Positions 1 through 7,068 of a stretch of 10,798 bases of DNA are shown piece after piece. Within the stretch, counting starts at the first letter, position 1. Every line of letters begins with the position of its first letter. This stretch comes from Oscillospiraceae bacterium. GTDB lineage: Bacteria > Bacillota > Clostridia > Oscillospirales > Oscillospiraceae. The position numbers and the translations under genes are program-made. Below the pieces are notes generated by a model. It was not told the DNA's origin. It saw only the letters and a list, made by a program, of their open reading frames with translations, and made no database searches. The stretch spans positions 1 through 10,798 of the forward strand of contig JAQXJQ010000150.1 in assembly GCA_029009035.1 (NCBI GenBank), written 5' to 3'.

Positions 1-2655
1 ATACATGCCCAGGCCGTGCTCGGCGTTATCCTCGAACAGGGAGTTGGCCCAAGCGGGACCCTTGCCCTCGGCGTTGGTGGTGTAGGGGGAGGTGGCGGAG
101 GGACCGCCCCAGATGGAGGAACAGCCGGTGGCGTTGGAGATATACATCCGGTCGCCGAACAGCTGGGTAATCAGGCGGGCATAGGCGGTCTCGGCGCAGC
201 CGGCGCAGGAGCCGGAGAACTCCAGCAGAGGCTTTTTGAACTGGGAGCCCTTCACGGTCAGGTCGGCCATCTCGTCCTTGACGGTGACGTTCTCCACCAT
301 GTAGTTGAAGACGTCCTGCTGAGCCAGCTCCTCCTCCTGGCCAACCATGGTCAGAGCCTTGGTGGGGCAGATGTTGGCGCAGACGGAGCAGCCCATACAA
401 TCCAGGGGGCTGACGGCCATGGCGTACTTGTAAACGCCCTTGCCCTTGCCGGCCTTCACGTCCACGATCTTGGCGGCGGCGGGAGCCTTGGCGGCCTCCT
501 CCTCGGTCAGGGCGAAGGGACGGATGGTGGCGTGGGGGCAGACATAGGCGCACTGGTTGCACTGGATACACTTGGCGGAATCCCAGGCGGGCACGGTGAC
601 GGACACGCCGCGCTTCTCATAGGCGGCGGCGCCCAGCTCGAAGGTGCCGTCGGCGTGGGGCATGAACACGGACACAGGCAGGCTGTCGCCGTCCATGCGG
701 TCCACGGGCTCCAGGATCTTCTCCACCATGCCCACCAGCTTCTCGGGACCGGCCAGGGTGCTCTGCTTGGGGGCGTCCTGGGCGGTGGCCCAGTCGGCGG
801 GGATCTCCACCTTCTTGAAGGCGGTGGCGCCCAGGTCAATGGACTTGTGGTTCATGTCCACGATGTCCTGGCCCTTCTTCAGGTAGGACTTGGTGGCGGC
901 GTCCTTCATATACTGGATGGCCTCAGCCTGGGGCATGACCTTGGCCAGGGTGAAGAAGGCGGACTGGAGGATGGTGTTGGTGCGCTTGCCCATGCCGATC
1001 TGGCGAGCCAGGTCGATGGCGTTGATGGTGTACAGCTGAATGTTGTTCTCAGCGATGTAGCGCTTGGCGCTGGCGGACAGGTGGTGAGCCAGCTCCTCCT
1101 CGGTCCACTGGCAGTTGATCATGAAGACACCGCCGGGCTTCACGTCGCGGACCATGGGGAAGTCCTTGGTGATGTAGGAGGGGTTGTGGCAGGCCACGAA
1201 GTCGGCCTTGTTGATGTAGTAGGGGGACTTGATGGCGTTGTCGCCGAAGCGCAGATGGGAAACGGTGACGCCGCCGGTCTTCTTGGAGTCGTACTGGAAG
1301 TAGGCCTGCACATACTTGTCGGTATGGTCACCGATGATCTTGATGGAGTTCTTGTTGGCGCCAACGGTGCCGTCGCCGCCCAGGCCCCAGAACTTGCACT
1401 CGATGGTACCCTCGGCAGCGGTGTTGGGGGCGGGCTTCTCCTCCAGGGACAGGTGGGTCACATCGTCCACGATGCCCAGGGTGAACTGGCGCTTGGGCTC
1501 GGCCTTGGCCAGCTCCTCGTACACGGCGAACACGCTGGAGGGAGGAGTATCCTTGGAGCCCAGACCGTAACGGCCGCCGATGACCTTCACATCATTGCGC
1601 CCGGCGTTGGCCAGAGCGGTAACCACATCCAGGTACAGAGGCTCACCCAGAGCGCCGGGCTCCTTGGTGCGGTCCAGCACAGCCAGGCTCTTGCAGGTGG
1701 CGGGAATGGCCTCCAGCAGCTTGTCGGCCCGGAAGGGACGGTACAGGCGGACCTTGACCAGGCCCACCTTCTCGCCGTGGGCGTTCATGTAGTCGATGAC
1801 TTCCTCCGCCACATCGCAGATGGAACCCATGGCCACGATGACCCGCTCGGCGTCGGCAGCGCCGTAGTAGTTGAACAGCTTGTAGTCAGTGCCCAGCTTG
1901 GCGTTGACCTTGTCCATGTACTTCTCCACGATGGCGGGCACGGCGTCGTAGTAGGCGTTGCAGGCCTCGCGGTGCTGGAAGAAGATGTCGCCATTCTCAT
2001 GAGAGCCGCGCATCACAGGGTGATCGGGGTTCAGAGCGTGGGCACGGAAGGCCTTCACGGCGTCCATGTTGCACATCTCGGCCAGGTCCTCGTAATCCCA
2101 GATGGCGATCTTCTGCAGCTCGTGGGAGGTGCGGAAGCCGTCAAAGAAGTTCAGGAAGGGGACGCGGCCCTCGATGGCGGCCAGATGGGCCACGGCAGCC
2201 AGGTCCATGACCTCCTGGGGGTTGGTCTCGCACAGCATGGCAAAGCCGGTCTGGCGGCAGGCCATGACGTCGGAATGGTCGCCGAAAATGTTCAGCGCGT
2301 GGCTGGCCACAGTACGGGCAGACACATGGAACACGGTGGGCAGCAGCTCACCGGCGATCTTATACATATTGGGGATCATCAGCAGCAGGCCCTGAGAGGC
2401 GGTATAGGTGGTGGTGAGAGCGCCCGCACCCAGGGAGCCGTGCACGGTACCGGCAGCGCCGGCCTCAGACTGCATCTCCACGACCTTCACGGTCTGGCCG
2501 AAGATGTTCTTGCGTCCGGCAGCAGACCACTGGTCCACACTGTCAGCCATGGGGCTGGACGGAGTGATGGGGTAGATGCCGGCGACTTCAGTAAATGCGT
2601 AGGACACATGAGCGGCGGCGGTATTGCCGTCCATGGTCTTGAATTTACGAGCCAT
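1..2655 (-). CDS. nifJ: Pyruvate:ferredoxin (flavodoxin) oxidoreductase, 3' end outside window
   Basis: This enzyme oxidatively decarboxylates pyruvate with CoA to acetyl-CoA and CO2, passing electrons to ferredoxin; it is a cytoplasmic, oxygen-sensitive homodimer central to anaerobic fermentation. The visible 885 codons read MARKFKTMDGN at the start and stop in the frame NAEHGLGMY, so roughly a quarter of the usual ~1,170-1,200 residues is missing. Thr31 (in YPITPSSP), Glu64 and Arg114 (in HVSARTVASH) fall at the same numbers as in the Desulfovibrio africanus enzyme. Two [4Fe-4S] ferredoxin motifs lie at Cys696/699/702/706 and Cys753/756/759/763. The proximal-cluster and thiamine-diphosphate domain begins with SCAGCAET (Cys817, Cys820) and TGCSS (Cys845). 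ATG at 2655 is chosen over the in-frame ATG at 2661 because AGGAGG lies 8 nt upstream of the former and only 2 nt from the latter. Its strongly biased C/G-ending codons suggest high expression. The identification is secure. Confidence 0.97.
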   Translation of the reverse strand, partial: MARKFKTMDGNTAAAHVSYAFTEVAGIYPITPSSPMADSVDQWSAAGRKNIFGQTVKVVEMQSEAGAAGTVHGSLGAGALTTTYTASQGLLLMIPNMYKIAGELLPTVFHVSARTVASHALNIFGDHSDVMACRQTGFAMLCETNPQEVMDLAAVAHLAAIEGRVPFLNFFDGFRTSHELQKIAIWDYEDLAEMCNMDAVKAFRAHALNPDHPVMRGSHENGDIFFQHREACNAYYDAVPAIVEKYMDKVNAKLGTDYKLFNYYGAADAERVIVAMGSICDVAEEVIDYMNAHGEKVGLVKVRLYRPFRADKLLEAIPATCKSLAVLDRTKEPGALGEPLYLDVVTALANAGRNDVKVIGGRYGLGSKDTPPSSVFAVYEELAKAEPKRQFTLGIVDDVTHLSLEEKPAPNTAAEGTIECKFWGLGGDGTVGANKNSIKIIGDHTDKYVQAYFQYDSKKTGGVTVSHLRFGDNAIKSPYYINKADFVACHNPSYITKDFPMVRDVKPGGVFMINCQWTEEELAHHLSASAKRYIAENNIQLYTINAIDLARQIGMGKRTNTILQSAFFTLAKVMPQAEAIQYMKDAATKSYLKKGQDIVDMNHKSIDLGATAFKKVEIPADWATAQDAPKQSTLAGPEKLVGMVEKILEPVDRMDGDSLPVSVFMPHADGTFELGAAAYEKRGVSVTVPAWDSAKCIQCNQCAYVCPHATIRPFALTEEEAAKAPAAAKIVDVKAGKGKGVYKYAMAVSPLDCMGCSVCANICPTKALTMVGQEEELAQQDVFNYMVENVTVKDEMADLTVKGSQFKKPLLEFSGSCAGCAETAYARLITQLFGDRMYISNATGCSSIWGGPSATSPYTTNAEGKGPAWANSLFEDNAEHGLGMY

Positions 2656-2740
2656 GTTCATTTCCTCCTTCTGTTTGTCTGCATCGCCCGCTTTTCTCAA
2701 CAGATCCCGCAGACGCCGCAGCATATTTATTGATGATGCA

Positions 2741-2758
2741 AATAATCCGCGAATTATT
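2741..2758. promoter_or_regulatory. Near-perfect 18-nt dyad over the nifJ promoter, candidate operator
   Basis: The sequence AATAATCCGCGAATTATT is an inverted repeat with eight of nine base pairs matched (one G/T mismatch). It overlaps the last 3 nt of the predicted nifJ -10 box and covers the expected transcription start near 2749. That is where a repressor would block initiation. It does not match the Rex consensus (TTGTGAA-N4-TTCACAA), and I do not recognise the regulator. A start-proximal RNA hairpin is an alternative reading. Confidence 0.45.
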
Positions 2759-2784
2759 GTACCACGAGTTGCGCCAATGTGCAA
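2756..2784 (-). promoter_or_regulatory. Predicted sigma-A promoter of nifJ
   Basis: On the - strand, TTGCAC (2784-2779) and TACAAT (2761-2756) are separated by exactly 17 nt. The implied start near 2749 gives a leader of about 95 nt before the ATG at 2655. No riboswitch fold was recognised in that leader. Confidence 0.7.
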
Positions 2785-2842
2785 TGACAATCATTTCACA
2801 AATCCTGTTTTCTCTCTTTTCTACAAGTTTTTTTACTTGAAT

Positions 2843-2871
2843 TTGCACTTTAAACCATTTTGTGTTACCAT
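2843..2871 (+). promoter_or_regulatory. Predicted sigma-A promoter of the comM-like gene
   Basis: TTGCAC (2843-2848) and TACCAT (2866-2871) are separated by 17 nt, with an expected start near 2878, about 27 nt before the ATG at 2905. The -10 is weaker than that of nifJ, which fits a modestly expressed gene. A small CAAGT/ACTTG inverted repeat flanks a T-run just upstream (2824-2839). Confidence 0.5.
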
Positions 2872-2904
2872 AAAACAAAGCAACGTAAAAAGAGGTGGTT
2901 TTTG

Positions 2905-4428
2905 ATGGTCTGTACCATCCGGTCTCTGGGCCTGTACGGAGTGAGCGGATACCCCGTCAGCGCCGAATGCGCCCTGTCCGGCGGTCTGCCCGCGTTCGAT
3001 GTGGTGGGGCTTGCCGACACCGCCGTCAAAGAAGCCCGGGAGCGCGTGCGCTCCGCCATCAAGTCCAGCGGATTTGATTTTCCCGCCTCCCGCATCACCG
3101 TCAATCTCGCCCCCGCCGACCGCAAAAAGGCGGGCACCGTCTACGACCTGCCCATTCTGATCGGCATTCTTGCCGCCGGCAGGCAGCTTCCCTCATCCGC
3201 CACGGCGGATGCCGCCTTCATCGGCGAGCTGTCCCTATCCGGGCAGGTCCGGGCGGTGAGCGGTGTGCTCCCCATGGCTCTGGCCGCCCACCGCTGCGGT
3301 GTCAAACGGCTGTTCGTCCCCGCCGACAACGCTCCGGAGGCCACGCTGGCCGAGGGACCGGAGGTCTATCCCGTGCACACCGTGGCAGAGCTGGCCGCCC
3401 ATCTGCGGGGAGAGGCCCTCATCTCTCCCGCTGCACCCTGGGTCCCCTCGCCCGAGGAGGTCCGCGGTCCCGACTTCTCCGAGGTGAAGGGCCAGGAGCA
3501 GGCCAAGCGCGCCCTTGAGATCGCCGCTGCCGGCGGCCACCATATCCTCATGACCGGCAGCCCCGGTTCGGGCAAGTCCATGATGGCCAAGCGTCTGCCC
3601 TCCATCCTCCCAGACCTCACCCGTCAGGAGGCCCTCTCCTGCACGGAGATCTACTCCGTGCTGGGCCTGACCAGCCGGGAGGAACCCATGGTGCTCCGCC
3701 GACCCTTCCGCTCCCCCCACCACACCATCTCCACCGCCGGCATGGCGGGCGGCGGTTCCGCTCTGCGCCCCGGTGAGATCTCCATGGCCCACAACGGCGT
3801 CCTCTTTCTGGACGAGCTTCCGGAGTTCTCCCCCGAAGTGCTGGAGGTGCTCCGCCAGCCGTTGGAGGACGGCAAAGCCCAGATCACCCGGGTCTCCGGC
3901 TCGGTGACCTATCCCAGCCAGTTCATGCTGGTGTGCGCCATGAACCCCTGCAAATGCGGTTGGTACGGTCATCCTTCCGGCCGCTGTACCTGCACGGAAG
4001 GGGCCGTGCGCCGCTATCTCAACCGCATTTCCGGCCCCATGCTGGACCGCATCGACATCTGCATCGACGTCCCCTCTCTGGAATACGACGAGCTGGCAGG
4101 CGTCTCCGCTCCCGCCGAGTCCTCCGCCGATATCCGCAAGCGGGTCAACGCGGCCCGCGCAATCCAGTCTGCCCGTTTCGGCCCCGACGGCCCCTCCTGC
4201 AACGCCCATATGGGCCCCGGCGAGCTGAAGCGGTACTGCGGACTGGACGAATCCTGTCAGGAGCTGATCCGCGGCGCCTACCACAAGCTGGGTCTCACCG
4301 CCCGCAGCTATGACCGCATCCTCCGTGTGGCCCGCACCATCGCCGATCTGGACGGCGCAGAGCAGATCGCGCTGCCCCATCTGGCGGAGGCGCTGCAGTA
4401 CCGTCCCCCGGAGTATCTGCAGCTCTGA
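2905..4428 (+). CDS. comM: ComM/YifB-type Mg-chelatase-like AAA+ ATPase
   Basis: This 507-residue protein has the full length and order of the YifB/ComM family. An N-terminal Lon-protease-like fold domain (about 1-180, with GLPAFDVVGLADTAVKEARERV) is followed by an AAA+ Mg-chelatase core. Walker A is GSPGSGKS at 218-225 and Walker B is VLFLDE at 299-304. A cysteine-containing loop (CAMNPCKCGWYG) and the C-terminal helical domain (ARSYDRILRVARTIADL) follow. In Vibrio cholerae the family member ComM is a hexameric helicase that drives branch migration during natural transformation. Outside such species the role is not settled, so function here is inferred. ATG 2905 is preferred over the in-frame upstream codon at 2860 because AGAGGTGG sits 7 nt before it and the family start (MVCTIRSLGLYGVSG) fits; 2860 would also lie upstream of the predicted transcription start. 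The gene stands alone, between its own promoter and a terminator. Confidence 0.93.
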   Translation: MVCTIRSLGLYGVSGYPVSAECALSGGLPAFDVVGLADTAVKEARERVRSAIKSSGFDFPASRITVNLAPADRKKAGTVYDLPILIGILAAGRQLPSSATADAAFIGELSLSGQVRAVSGVLPMALAAHRCGVKRLFVPADNAPEATLAEGPEVYPVHTVAELAAHLRGEALISPAAPWVPSPEEVRGPDFSEVKGQEQAKRALEIAAAGGHHILMTGSPGSGKSMMAKRLPSILPDLTRQEALSCTEIYSVLGLTSREEPMVLRRPFRSPHHTISTAGMAGGGSALRPGEISMAHNGVLFLDELPEFSPEVLEVLRQPLEDGKAQITRVSGSVTYPSQFMLVCAMNPCKCGWYGHPSGRCTCTEGAVRRYLNRISGPMLDRIDICIDVPSLEYDELAGVSAPAESSADIRKRVNAARAIQSARFGPDGPSCNAHMGPGELKRYCGLDESCQELIRGAYHKLGLTARSYDRILRVARTIADLDGAEQIALPHLAEALQYRPPEYLQL

Positions 4429-4468
4429 TCTCCCCGCAGGCATCGACACACGCTCCAATCATACGAAA

Positions 4469-4502
4469 ACCGCCCGCGGCAGCTGCCGCGGGCGGTCCTT
4501 TT
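4469..4502. terminator. Bidirectional terminator between convergent genes
   Basis: Positions 4469-4496 form a perfect 28-nt palindrome (arms ACCGCCCGCGGCAG and its complement). It is followed on the + strand by TCCTTTTC and on the - strand by GTTTTCG. It lies 40 nt after the comM stop and 28 nt after the stop of the convergent dehydrogenase gene, so it can serve both. The T-tracts are short, but the stem is very GC-rich. Confidence 0.85.
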
Positions 4503-4524
4503 CGCCGGAGTTTATGGCGCACCC

Positions 4525-5328
4525 TTACCAGGTGCGGGAATTCAGCTCCCGGAACTGGGCAACGGTGGGAACATGGGAATTCATGCCGCCGTCCACATTG
4601 ATGATCTGGCCGCTCACATAGCTGCTCTCATCGGAAGCCAGGTAGACGCACAGATGGCCGATGTCCTCGGGGCAGCCGTAGCGATTGACCATGATATTGC
4701 TCAGGAACACATCCTTCAGCGCCTGGGGCACATGGGCCTCGTTCTGAGGGGTGACGATCAGGCCCGGGCGGACACAGTTGCAGCGGATGTTCTGCTTGCC
4801 GTACTGCAGCGCGGTATACTGGGTGAGCATATTCACGCCGGCCTTGGCGCAGGCGTAGGCGGTGGAGCCCAGGTCTCCGGCGCAGGAGGCCATGGAGCCG
4901 ATGTTGACAATGGAGCCGCCCGCCTCATTCTTCTGCATATAAGGGAGCACGCACTTGGTGGCAAAGAAGGTGCCGCGCATATCGCTCTGGAACACGCTGT
5001 CCCACATCTCCAGGGTAAGCTCGTCCACGCGGCCATCCTTGAGGCCCACATTGGCGGCGTTATTGACCAGAACGTCGATCTTTCCGAACTTTTCGGCGGT
5101 GTCGGCAAAGAGCGCTTCCACGCTTCCCGTATCGGTCATGTCCATGTAGTGGTACCAGGCTTCTCCGCCCTCTTTTGCGATCTCATCCACCACTGCCTGA
5201 CCCTTTTCCTGTCTGCGGCCGCAGATGACCACTTTCGCGCCCTCTGCCGCGAACAGCTTCGCGATGCCGATGCCGATGCCGCTGGTAGAACCGGTCACCA
5301 CAGCGACCTTACCTTTTAACCTATCCAC
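4525..5328 (-). CDS. Short-chain dehydrogenase/reductase (SDR), substrate unknown
   Basis: This is a classical-type SDR of 267 residues that should catalyse reversible NAD(P)H-dependent carbonyl/alcohol conversion in the cytoplasm. The cofactor motif TGSTSGIG is at 12-19 and NNAA at 89-92. The catalytic Ser145, Tyr158 and Lys162 have standard spacing, and the PG and VDGG motifs are near the C-terminus. Arg38-Arg39 after the second beta strand suggests NADP(H) preference. The position that is usually the catalytic Asn (W-x6-N) is Asp116 here. A tail of about 17 residues (ending NSRTW) follows the VDGG motif. The start is GTG at 5328, with AGGAGG 8 nt upstream. It is monocistronic, with its own strong promoter and the shared terminator at 4469. 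The annotation could be 3-oxoacyl-ACP reductase-like, hydroxysteroid or polyol dehydrogenase; the sequence alone does not choose. Confidence 0.88.
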   Translation of the reverse strand: MDRLKGKVAVVTGSTSGIGIGIAKLFAAEGAKVVICGRRQEKGQAVVDEIAKEGGEAWYHYMDMTDTGSVEALFADTAEKFGKIDVLVNNAANVGLKDGRVDELTLEMWDSVFQSDMRGTFFATKCVLPYMQKNEAGGSIVNIGSMASCAGDLGSTAYACAKAGVNMLTQYTALQYGKQNIRCNCVRPGLIVTPQNEAHVPQALKDVFLSNIMVNRYGCPEDIGHLCVYLASDESSYVSGQIINVDGGMNSHVPTVAQFRELNSRTW

Positions 5329-5398
5329 AAAAAAGACCTCCTGTTCACAAAATACTTGTGCCGAAACACTGAAAACGCCTCATTCAAATGGCAATTCC

Positions 5399-5428
5399 AT
5401 GATACAACTTATTCATAAATTGTGTCAA
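5399..5428 (-). promoter_or_regulatory. Predicted sigma-A promoter of the monocistronic SDR gene
   Basis: On the - strand a consensus TTGACA (5428-5423) and TATCAT (5404-5399) are separated by 18 nt. The expected start near 5392 gives a leader of about 64 nt before the GTG at 5328. An imperfect GTGT...ACAC dyad (about 5423-5446) overlaps the -35 and could be an operator, though the match is weak. Confidence 0.7.
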
Positions 5429-5484
5429 GTTCCCAATTTGTACACTTAATATCCATTCGCACAGCTCATTTTTAGCGTCAAAGC

Positions 5485-5516
5485 ACAAAAAATGCCCGCA
5501 GATCCCGTCTGTAGGC
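5485..5516 (-). terminator. Possible second, weak terminator downstream of secG
   Basis: Read on the - strand, GCC and GGC arms (5516-5514 / 5496-5494), a mismatch, a G-U pair and a CAGA/TCTG inner stem enclose a 5-nt loop. ATTTTTTG follows. It lies about 60 nt beyond the strong secG terminator and may be a fail-safe. The stem is imperfect, so this is tentative. The rest of 5429-5571 shows no gene. Confidence 0.3.
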
Positions 5517-5571
5517 AAAAAGTTTGTTAATTATTTGAACAATTTTGACCGCAAGGAACGCGAGCGGAAAG

Positions 5572-5608
5572 AAAAAACATCGCCTCCGACACGGTCGGAG
5601 GCGATGTT
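5572..5608 (-). terminator. Intrinsic terminator of secG
   Basis: A perfect 15-bp stem (5576-5590 with 5594-5608) closes a 3-nt loop. On the - strand it runs directly into TTTTTTCTTT. It sits 14 nt after the secG stop and is a textbook intrinsic terminator. Confidence 0.93.
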
Positions 5609-5621
5609 CTGCGTGTTTCAA

Positions 5622-5861
5622 TCAGCTCACGAAGCAGATAATGAGGGTCAGGACCAGGAACACAATGGCGATCCACTTGGTCATCTTGGCCAGACGGGCG
5701 TCGGCGGACTTGGCCTTGTTCTTGGACAGGAAGGTGTCGGCGCCGCCGCTGATGGCACCGGACAGGCCGGCGCTCTTGCCGGACTGCAGCATCACGATGG
5801 CAATCAGGCCCAGAGCCACGATAAAGTAGATGATGGACAGAACGATCTGAGCGGTAGTCAT
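5622..5861 (-). CDS. secG: Preprotein translocase subunit SecG
   Basis: SecG is the small, non-essential partner of SecYE in the cytoplasmic-membrane protein export channel. The 79-residue product has the normal length and topology: a first membrane helix at about 4-25, the family signature VMLQSGKSAGLSGAISGG at about 23-40, a charged lysine-rich loop at 47-62, and a second helix at about 63-78. ATG 5861 is preceded by AAAGGA about 10 nt upstream. Its own promoter and a strong terminator make it monocistronic. Confidence 0.95.
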   Translation of the reverse strand: MTTAQIVLSIIYFIVALGLIAIVMLQSGKSAGLSGAISGGADTFLSKNKAKSADARLAKMTKWIAIVFLVLTLIICFVS

Positions 5862-5932
5862 AAAAATCCAATCCTTTCGGTATCTTTATTCTTTCATCAA
5901 ATGGGCGCAAAGGCCCCACACAAGTACGTTGT

Positions 5933-5961
5933 ATCATACCATAAGATATTTGCGATTGCAA
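5933..5961 (-). promoter_or_regulatory. Predicted sigma-A promoter of secG
   Basis: On the - strand TTGCAA (5961-5956) and TATGAT (5938-5933) are separated by 17 nt. The expected start is near 5926, about 65 nt before the secG ATG. It lies between the phosphopantetheinyl transferase stop (5992) and secG. No hairpin with a T-tract was seen for the upstream gene. Confidence 0.7.
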
Positions 5962-5991
5962 GCACTTTTTTCGGCTTTTCCCTTTTTTCTC

Positions 5992-6495
5992 TCAAAGGCC
6001 CTCTATCCAGCGTATCTCCTTCGGCGCCGGCCCGGAGCAGCACACCGCGGCGCGCCATCCCTCTCCGGCAAAGCCGGCCCAGGGGCAGTCCGGTGGGGTC
6101 TGTATCCGGCGGGGCGGAAAAATTGCCTCGCCGTCCCGTTTGCACCGGCTCTCTTTCAAGGTCCAGATGCGGCAGAACTCCTCCCAGCTCCCATCAAACT
6201 CCGCCAGCTCCGTCTCGTTCATCACATACGCGGGGAGCCTCTCCCGGTGGGGGCGCACCGCCTCGATATCCACCCCCACGGGGCCGTCGTCGGACAGAGC
6301 GCACAGGGCATACCCCCCGCTGTGGGACAGGGACATCCACCGTCCCGTCACCCCGGAGAACTCCGGCTTACCCTTCGCTCCCCGCTCCAGCTCCGGGACT
6401 TCCCGCCAGCCCCAGAGGGATCTGACCGCCGCCGCCGTCAGCCCGCGGCTCAGTTTTTTCCCGTCGTCGCCTTTCGCGCCGAAGACCACCGTCAT
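5992..6495 (-). CDS. Sfp/AcpT-type 4'-phosphopantetheinyl transferase, compact
   Basis: This enzyme class moves the 4'-phosphopantetheine arm of CoA onto a serine of a carrier protein, converting apo acyl- or peptidyl-carrier proteins to holo form in a Mg2+-dependent reaction. The family motifs are present: SLSHSGGYALCAL (His58), GVDIE with Mg-binding Asp76 and Glu78, and WTLKES with Trp111, Lys114 and Glu115. From ATG 6495 the protein is 167 residues, shorter than Sfp (about 224) and AcpT (about 195), mainly at the N-terminus. The frame is open back to 6600, but that part overlaps the hxlR-family gene and its terminator, so 6495, with GGGGTG 5 nt upstream, is preferred. No carrier protein or polyketide/peptide synthase gene is in the window, so its target is unknown. 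Codon use is less biased than in nifJ or the catabolic operon. Confidence 0.83.
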   Translation of the reverse strand: MTVVFGAKGDDGKKLSRGLTAAAVRSLWGWREVPELERGAKGKPEFSGVTGRWMSLSHSGGYALCALSDDGPVGVDIEAVRPHRERLPAYVMNETELAEFDGSWEEFCRIWTLKESRCKRDGEAIFPPRRIQTPPDCPWAGFAGEGWRAAVCCSGPAPKEIRWIEGL

Positions 6496-6511
6496 GCCGT
6501 CACCCCACAGG

Positions 6512-6537
6512 AAAAGCCCGGTAAGCACCGGGCTTTT
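6512..6537 (-). terminator. Intrinsic terminator of the HxlR-family gene
   Basis: Arms AAAAGCCCGGT and ACCGGGCTTTT (11 bp, 4-nt loop) lie just past the stop codon of the regulator gene (6541-6539). The - strand product ends in a GC stem followed by UUUU. Only 16 nt separate its end from the ATG of the next gene (6495), leaving no room for a new promoter between them. Confidence 0.88.
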
Positions 6538-6538
6538 T

Positions 6539-6991
6539 TCATTCCTTTTTCTTGTAGTCCCGCACTTCTTCCTCGGGCACCTCATAGTTCTCCATGACAT
6601 CCTTCAGCGCGTCCATGTATTTCTTGGACTTATGCACCACAAAGGCGTCCTGGTCGATGGGCATATCCAGCTCGTCCATCCGCCGCACGCTCCAGATGTA
6701 GAGAGAGTCCAGCGCCGGCATCAGCCGCTTCCCCGCCTCCGTCAGCTCATAGGAGACCTTGGGGGGCACCACATCATAGGCGATGCGGCGCACAAGCCCG
6801 TCGCTCACCAGTTCCTTCAGCTGCTGGCTGAGCACCTTCTCCGACAGGGGGAACACCCGCACGGCGTAATTGAAGCGGATGGACCCGAAGGTGTCGATCT
6901 CATGCAGAATGGTCATCTTCCACTTTCCGCCGATGCACTTTTGAATGTAGTGATAGGGGTTCATGGACAACTTCTCTTTCTCCTGCTCCAC
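6539..6991 (-). CDS. HxlR-family winged-helix transcriptional regulator
   Basis: HxlR-family proteins are dimeric winged-helix DNA-binding regulators, often repressors that respond to quinones, aldehydes or redox state and act on neighbouring genes. The 150-residue product contains the signature IGGKWKMTIL (20-29), RFNYAVRVFPLSEKVLSQQLKELVSDGLV for the recognition helix region, and the wing PPKVSYELTEAGKRL. A lysine- and glutamate-rich tail of about 45 residues follows. Start GTG 6991 is chosen because AGGAGG lies 7 nt upstream; the first in-frame ATG (6964) has no good ribosome site. It has one cysteine, Cys19, directly before the IGGKW motif, unlike the more N-terminal sensing cysteine of YodB-type members. 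Its promoter faces away from the cupin operon across a 373-nt gap, the usual arrangement of a regulator and its target. The effector is unknown; a phenolic ligand is an inference from the neighbours. Confidence 0.9.
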   Translation of the reverse strand: MEQEKEKLSMNPYHYIQKCIGGKWKMTILHEIDTFGSIRFNYAVRVFPLSEKVLSQQLKELVSDGLVRRIAYDVVPPKVSYELTEAGKRLMPALDSLYIWSVRRMDELDMPIDQDAFVVHKSKKYMDALKDVMENYEVPEEEVRDYKKKE

Positions 6992-7039
6992 AGCCGTTCC
7001 TCCTTCTTGTTCGCACCGCAAAAGCCTGCTTTTTCTGAG

Positions 7040-7068
7040 ATTTTATCATCTTTTCTCACCTTTTTCAA
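7040..7068 (-). promoter_or_regulatory. Predicted sigma-A promoter of the HxlR-family gene
   Basis: On the - strand TTGAAA (7068-7063) and TAAAAT (7045-7040) are separated by 17 nt. The expected start near 7034 gives a leader of about 43 nt. The -35 and spacer contain ACTT-N7-GTGAG (7070-7055), which resembles part of the dyad at the cupin promoter and could allow autoregulation. Confidence 0.7.

Noticed and set aside
16..2733. A 905-codon open frame on the + strand opposite nifJ
   Set aside because: The other strand encodes a complete set of pyruvate:ferredoxin oxidoreductase motifs at conserved numbering. The + strand product is a low-complexity Gly/Leu/Val/His-rich string with no domain. 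It stays open because nifJ avoids the codons whose complements are stops.
2741..2758. Rex operator at nifJ
   Set aside because: The dyad AATAATCCGCGAATTATT does not match the Rex consensus halves TTGTGAA/TTCACAA or TTGTTAA/TTAACAA.
3235..4458. A 407-codon open frame antisense to the comM-like gene, and similar long antisense frames at 4573-5319, 7696-8652, 8588-9430 and 9607-10374
   Set aside because: All are mirror images of well-supported genes with biased codons, lack ribosome sites and recognisable motifs, and have skewed composition.
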